DNA of 64,000 nucleotides. It comes from Candidatus Puniceispirillum sp. Its GTDB lineage: Bacteria > Pseudomonadota > Alphaproteobacteria > Puniceispirillales > Puniceispirillaceae. Shown piece after piece: positions 61,081 to 64,000 of this stretch (position 1 is its first letter; each line of letters begins with the position of its first letter). A model generated the notes under the pieces. The model worked only from the letters and a program-made list of their open reading frames with translations. It was not told where the DNA came from and did no database searches. The stretch is from NCBI GenBank assembly GCA_028382965.1, contig JAOEUK010000005.1:89971-153970 (forward strand), written 5' to 3'. A program made the position numbers and the translations under genes.

Positions 61081-62343
61081 TTAGGCACCTTGCTCAGCCC
61101 CCTGGGACCGTTTGGCATGAACAACAAGAGGTGCTGCTCCGTTTTCGACTACATCGCTATTAATTACAACTTCCTCAATGTCACCAGAAGTTGGTATTTC
61201 AAACATCGGTTCCATCAGAATATTTTCCATAATTGAACGCAACCCTCTGGCCCCTGTCTTACGTTCGATAGCTTTGGCAGCAACTGCTCGAAGTGCACCA
61301 TCGCGGAACTCAAGGTTTACGTCGTCCATTTCAAAAAGCTTCTGATATTGTTTTAAAAGAGCATTTTTTGGTTCAGTCAATATTTTAATCAAGGCGTCTT
61401 CATCCAAATCTTCTAAGGTTGCAACGACAGGAAGGCGACCAACAAACTCAGGTATAAGACCAAATTTAATTAAATCCTCCGGCTCCAGTTCAGAGAGAAG
61501 TTCGCCAATTTTACGGTCATCAGGAGCTCTAACTTCAGCACCAAAACCAATACCAGCTCCCGTGTGTCGGCTAGCAATCAGCTTTTCAAGTCCAGAAAAT
61601 GCTCCACCACAAACAAATAGAATATTAGTGGTGTCGACCTGCAAAAATTCTTGTTGAGGATGCTTACGTCCACCCTGCGGAGGCACGGAAGCAACTGTAC
61701 CCTCCATAATTTTCAGCAATGCTTGCTGCACTCCCTCGCCAGAAACATCTCGAGTTATAGACGGGTTGTCAGCTTTTCGAGAAATCTTATCAACCTCATC
61801 AATGTACACAATTCCTCTCTGCGCACGTTCAACATTGTAGTCAGCAGCTTGTAATAATTTTAAAATTATATTTTCAACATCTTCACCAACATAACCCGCC
61901 TCGGTCAACGTTGTTGCATCAGCCATTGTAAACGGAACATCCAGCATTCTTGCCAGTGTTTGAGCCAATAACGTTTTACCGCAACCAGTCGGGCCAACCA
62001 AAAGTATATTAGATTTTGAAATCTCAACATCACCTGTACGGCCGGCATTAGCCAACCGTTTATAGTGATTATGGACCGCCACAGACAAAACACGTTTAGC
62101 ACGTGCTTGGCCAATGACATATTCATCTAGTACATTTTTTATGTCTGCTGGCGTTGGCACACCATCATTTCCTTTTGTCAACTGCGTTTTGTGCTCTTCA
62201 CGGATAATGTCCATACAAAGCTCAACACACTCGTCACAGATGAAAACAGTAGGACCAGCGATAAGTTTTCTGACTTCATGCTGGCTCTTACCACAAAAAG
62301 AACAAAATAAAGTTCCTTTATCAGCGTCATCTTTTTTTGCCAT
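61081..62343 (-). CDS. clpX: ATP-dependent Clp protease ATP-binding subunit ClpX
   Basis: AAA+ unfoldase feeding substrates to ClpP. N-terminal zinc finger [14 protein letters not shown]...CDECVELC, Walker [19 protein letters not shown], pore loop GYVGEDV, Walker [12 protein letters not shown], and the sensor region [15 protein letters not shown]. 420 residues, normal. Downstream of clpP by 155 bp and upstream of lon. Confidence 0.97.
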   Translation of the reverse strand: MAKKDDADKGTLFCSFCGKSQHEVRKLIAGPTVFICDECVELCMDIIREEHKTQLTKGNDGVPTPADIKNVLDEYVIGQARAKRVLSVAVHNHYKRLANAGRTGDVEISKSNILLVGPTGCGKTLLAQTLARMLDVPFTMADATTLTEAGYVGEDVENIILKLLQAADYNVERAQRGIVYIDEVDKISRKADNPSITRDVSGEGVQQALLKIMEGTVASVPPQGGRKHPQQEFLQVDTTNILFVCGGAFSGLEKLIASRHTGAGIGFGAEVRAPDDRKIGELLSELEPEDLIKFGLIPEFVGRLPVVATLEDLDEDALIKILTEPKNALLKQYQKLFEMDDVNLEFRDGALRAVAAKAIERKTGARGLRSIMENILMEPMFEIPTSGDIEEVVINSDVVENGAAPLVVHAKRSQGAEQGA

Positions 62344-62465
62344 TTAAAGGCTCCTGCGTTTGCTCGGTTAGCCCGCTCTACTGCGGCTGTCGATCATAGT
62401 CTTAGCACCTGTATTCTAGGGCGCGTAATGAGGTAGTTACAAACAAAAACTGTGCCAAATATGAA

Positions 62466-62481
62466 AGCACCAAACGGCGCT
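62466..62481 (-). terminator. Possible attenuating hairpin between clpP and clpX
   Basis: AGCGCC-GTTT-GGTGCT on the minus strand, followed by TTCATATTT. Six pairs with one G-T; it may reduce readthrough from clpP to clpX. Weak T-run. Confidence 0.35.
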
Positions 62482-62498
62482 GTAACATCCACCGGGTT

Positions 62499-63164
62499 TT
62501 AATCGTCTGATTTTGGAGCAGGACGCTTTTCAACCACTTGATCAATCAACCCAAATTCTCGGGCATCATCAGCATTCATAAAGGTATCGCGTTCCATAAT
62601 TTTTTCAATTTGTTTGATGGCTTTTCCTGAATGCTTTTCATAAATCCCATTCAACCGACGCCGTAAATCCAATATTTCCCTCGCGTGAATTTCAATATCA
62701 GTTGCCTGCCCTTGAAAGCCTCCTGATGGCTGATGAGTCATGATCCGCGCATTTGGTAAAGAAAAACGTTTACCAGCCGCTCCTGCAGTTAACAACAATG
62801 AACCCATTGACGCCGCTTGCCCCATACAAACTGTAGATACGTCGGGACGAATATATTCCATCGTGTCGTATATAGCTAAACCTGAAGTTACAATGCCGCC
62901 TGGTGAATTAATATACATCGAAATATCCTTGGTTGGATTTTCTGATTCCAAGAAAAGTAATTGTGAACAAACCAAGGAGGCGACGCCATCATCAATAGGT
63001 CCATTTAAAAAAATTATGCGTTCTTTTAAAAGCCGCGAGAAAATATCGTAGGCGCGCTCGCCGCGATTGGTTTGCTCAACAACCATTGGAACCAAATTCC
63101 CCATTGCAGGTTCTTCGATCCGATCTTCCGCGCTATGAAAGATGATTCCGCTGTTCTGGCTCAT
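62499..63164 (-). CDS. clpP: ATP-dependent Clp protease proteolytic subunit ClpP
   Basis: Tetradecameric serine protease working with ClpX. Catalytic serine in [12 protein letters not shown], histidine in [13 protein letters not shown], aspartate in the later [19 protein letters not shown] region. 221 residues; the first 20 residues ([20 protein letters not shown]) are a longer-than-average leader, but ATG 63164 has AGGAG 7 nt upstream so I keep it. An RpoH-type promoter lies 136-163 bp upstream. Confidence 0.96.
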   Translation of the reverse strand: MSQNSGIIFHSAEDRIEEPAMGNLVPMVVEQTNRGERAYDIFSRLLKERIIFLNGPIDDGVASLVCSQLLFLESENPTKDISMYINSPGGIVTSGLAIYDTMEYIRPDVSTVCMGQAASMGSLLLTAGAAGKRFSLPNARIMTHQPSGGFQGQATDIEIHAREILDLRRRLNGIYEKHSGKAIKQIEKIMERDTFMNADDAREFGLIDQVVEKRPAPKSDD

Positions 63165-63299
63165 TCATTATCTCCTAGGGCATCGCAAAAGACTTAAAAG
63201 CCCCAGCCCAATTATGTTTGCTTGTGACAACTCCCTAACAACAGCGGTTGTTGACGTAGACTGAAGTAGGTTCCTAATCTCTAATCAGATTGCACTGTT

Positions 63300-63327
63300 A
63301 TATGGGCATCGTCAAAAACGGTTCAAG
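63300..63327 (-). promoter_or_regulatory. RpoH-type heat-shock promoter for clpP
   Basis: CTTGAA, 15-nt spacer, CCCATATA on the minus strand, close to the sigma-32 consensus CTTGAAA-N11-16-CCCATNT. It uses the same spacer as the lon site. Confidence 0.65.
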
Positions 63328-63451
63328 CGAAAGATAGACAAAGTTGACTAGTTTTCCAATGATTTTGGGAAAATAAGCTCAGCATATGTTTCCGCACTCA
63401 AAATTAAAAGCTACCTAGGCACAGATTTGAAACTAACAAATACTTGTTAAT

Positions 63452-63468
63452 GGTTAACAGCTAATTAA
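63452..63468 (-). promoter_or_regulatory. CtrA-like binding site upstream of clpP
   Basis: On the minus strand TTAATTAGCTGTTAACC fits TTAA-N7-TTAACC exactly. A further TTAA follows after 1 nt. Lies about 290 bp upstream of the clpP start and 125 bp upstream of the RpoH-type promoter. Confidence 0.4.
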
Positions 63469-63548
63469 GAAGCCGACATAAATAGTCAGCACTTATTTTG
63501 CTAACACACGCAGATGTGCATTAAATACATTATTAGCTTTTATTTACA

Positions 63549-64000
63549 TTAATTTTTACTAACACTTTTTTTTGCTTCAAGTTTCTTGGCAGAAGATTTT
63601 TTTGTCGTTGACTTTTTAGCACCACTGCTTTTCGTTGCAGACTTAGCAGAAGAACCTTTCTTTTTTACCACTTTTTTAACAGTTCCAGATTTATCTGACG
63701 ATGTGTCATCAGGATCTTTGTATAACGCTTCAGGATCCATAGTGATTTCAGTTACATTTGCCATTTCTAATATAAAATCAATTACCTTGTCTTCAAAAAT
63801 TGGACCAGAAATTTGCTGCATAGCTTCAGGGTTCTTCTGAAAATATTCTAAGACCATTTGCTCTTGGCCAGGGTGCCGACGAGCCTCCTCAAAAACAGCG
63901 CGCTTGGTATCCTCATCGGTCACATCAATCTTGTTCACACGGCCAATTTCTGTAACTAGTAAACCAAGCCTTACCCGCCTGGTTGCGACCGACTTTGCCT
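63549..64000 (-). CDS. tig: Trigger factor, C-terminal part only
   Basis: Ribosome-bound chaperone; here only about 150 C-terminal residues are inside the window and the frame stays open to the edge beyond the track's GTG at 63938. Upstream of that point KSVATRRVRLGLLVTEIGRV reads into the C-terminal helical domain, as do FEEARRHPGQEQMVLEYFQKNPEA and ISGPIFEDKVIDFILEMANVTE. The last 45 residues are a Lys/Ser/Ala-rich tail (KKVVKKKGSSAKSATKSS and similar). Order tig-clpP-clpX-lon-hup is conserved. Confidence 0.93.
   Translation of the reverse strand, partial: AKSVATRRVRLGLLVTEIGRVNKIDVTDEDTKRAVFEEARRHPGQEQMVLEYFQKNPEAMQQISGPIFEDKVIDFILEMANVTEITMDPEALYKDPDDTSSDKSGTVKKVVKKKGSSAKSATKSSGAKKSTTKKSSAKKLEAKKSVSKN

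Larger units (their letters stand above)
63165..63548. other. tig-clpP intergenic region with regulatory sites
   Basis: 384 bp without a gene. In the direction of transcription (minus) it holds a possible tig terminator GCTGAC-TATTTAT-GTCGGC-TTCTT (63472-63490), a CtrA-like site (63452-63468) and the RpoH-type clpP promoter (63300-63327), leaving a clpP leader of roughly 125 nt. Confidence 0.5.

Noticed and set aside
62442-62457. Sigma-54-like TGGCAC-N5-TTGT on the minus strand upstream of clpX.
   Set aside because: The essential GC of the -12 element is GT, and clpX is not normally sigma-54 dependent.

Overview
The window reads as a chromosomal segment of a marine-type alphaproteobacterium. 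This rests on gene order and is inference: eno-kdsA-pyrG-secG-tpiA-ppiD-trpE; tRNA-Pro-merR-ihfA-fabH-plsX-DUF177; nusB-ribH-ribBX-ribE-ribD-nrdR-glyA-rpiB; DUF1467-mce-rnj-coaX-birA-nuoN..nuoA; and tRNA-Asp-tRNA-Val-hup-lon-clpX-clpP-tig. A DUF1467 protein, a Cbp3-type cytochrome bc1 chaperone and RpoH/CtrA-like sites of alphaproteobacterial form agree. Moderate to low GC, tight packing and many small-molecule exporters would fit a streamlined planktonic lineage such as SAR116, but no marker here settles the genus. I see no insertion sequence, prophage, integrase or CRISPR array.

Layout. 1-8.3 kb: glycolysis (eno cut by the left edge, tpiA), Kdo synthesis (kdsA), CTP synthase, SecG, then divergently ppiD-trpE ending at a good terminator. 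8.4-23.4 kb: the accessory part, with LysE and EamA exporters, an acyl-CoA ligase, a cupin next to a four-domain rhodanese protein, a GalD/PrpF-type tautomerase, two MFS transporters, an M32 carboxypeptidase and a histone-deacetylase-fold hydrolase. 23.4-34.8 kb: tRNA-Pro, then lipid initiation genes (plsX, fabH), ihfA, a bc1 assembly chaperone, BamE, the riboflavin cluster, nrdR, glyA and rpiB. 35.2-53.4 kb: DUF1467, mce, RNase J, type III pantothenate kinase, biotin ligase and a complete 14-gene complex I operon (nuoA to nuoN). 53.7-57.1 kb: a small accessory insert (DUF3429, EamA exporter, two tandem Lin0512 proteins, ArsC/Spx-like protein, methyltransferase). 57.7-64 kb: tRNA-Asp, tRNA-Val, HU, Lon, ClpX, ClpP and the end of trigger factor at the right edge.

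Most of the window is housekeeping. The best regulatory observation is a pair of heat-shock (RpoH) promoter-like sites with the same 15-nt spacer, one before clpP and one before lon, plus a TTAA-N7-TTAACC (CtrA-like) site upstream of clpP. The most unusual protein-level items are the cupin/tetra-rhodanese pair, the tandem Lin0512 paralogues inserted between the tRNA genes and nuo, the RibBX protein whose second domain lacks the GTP cyclohydrolase II cysteines, and several non-ATG starts (trpE, nuoA, plsX, ribH, ribD). I found no clear sign of a wholly new biological system. Promoters, terminators and starts were judged by eye and are marked with lower confidence.
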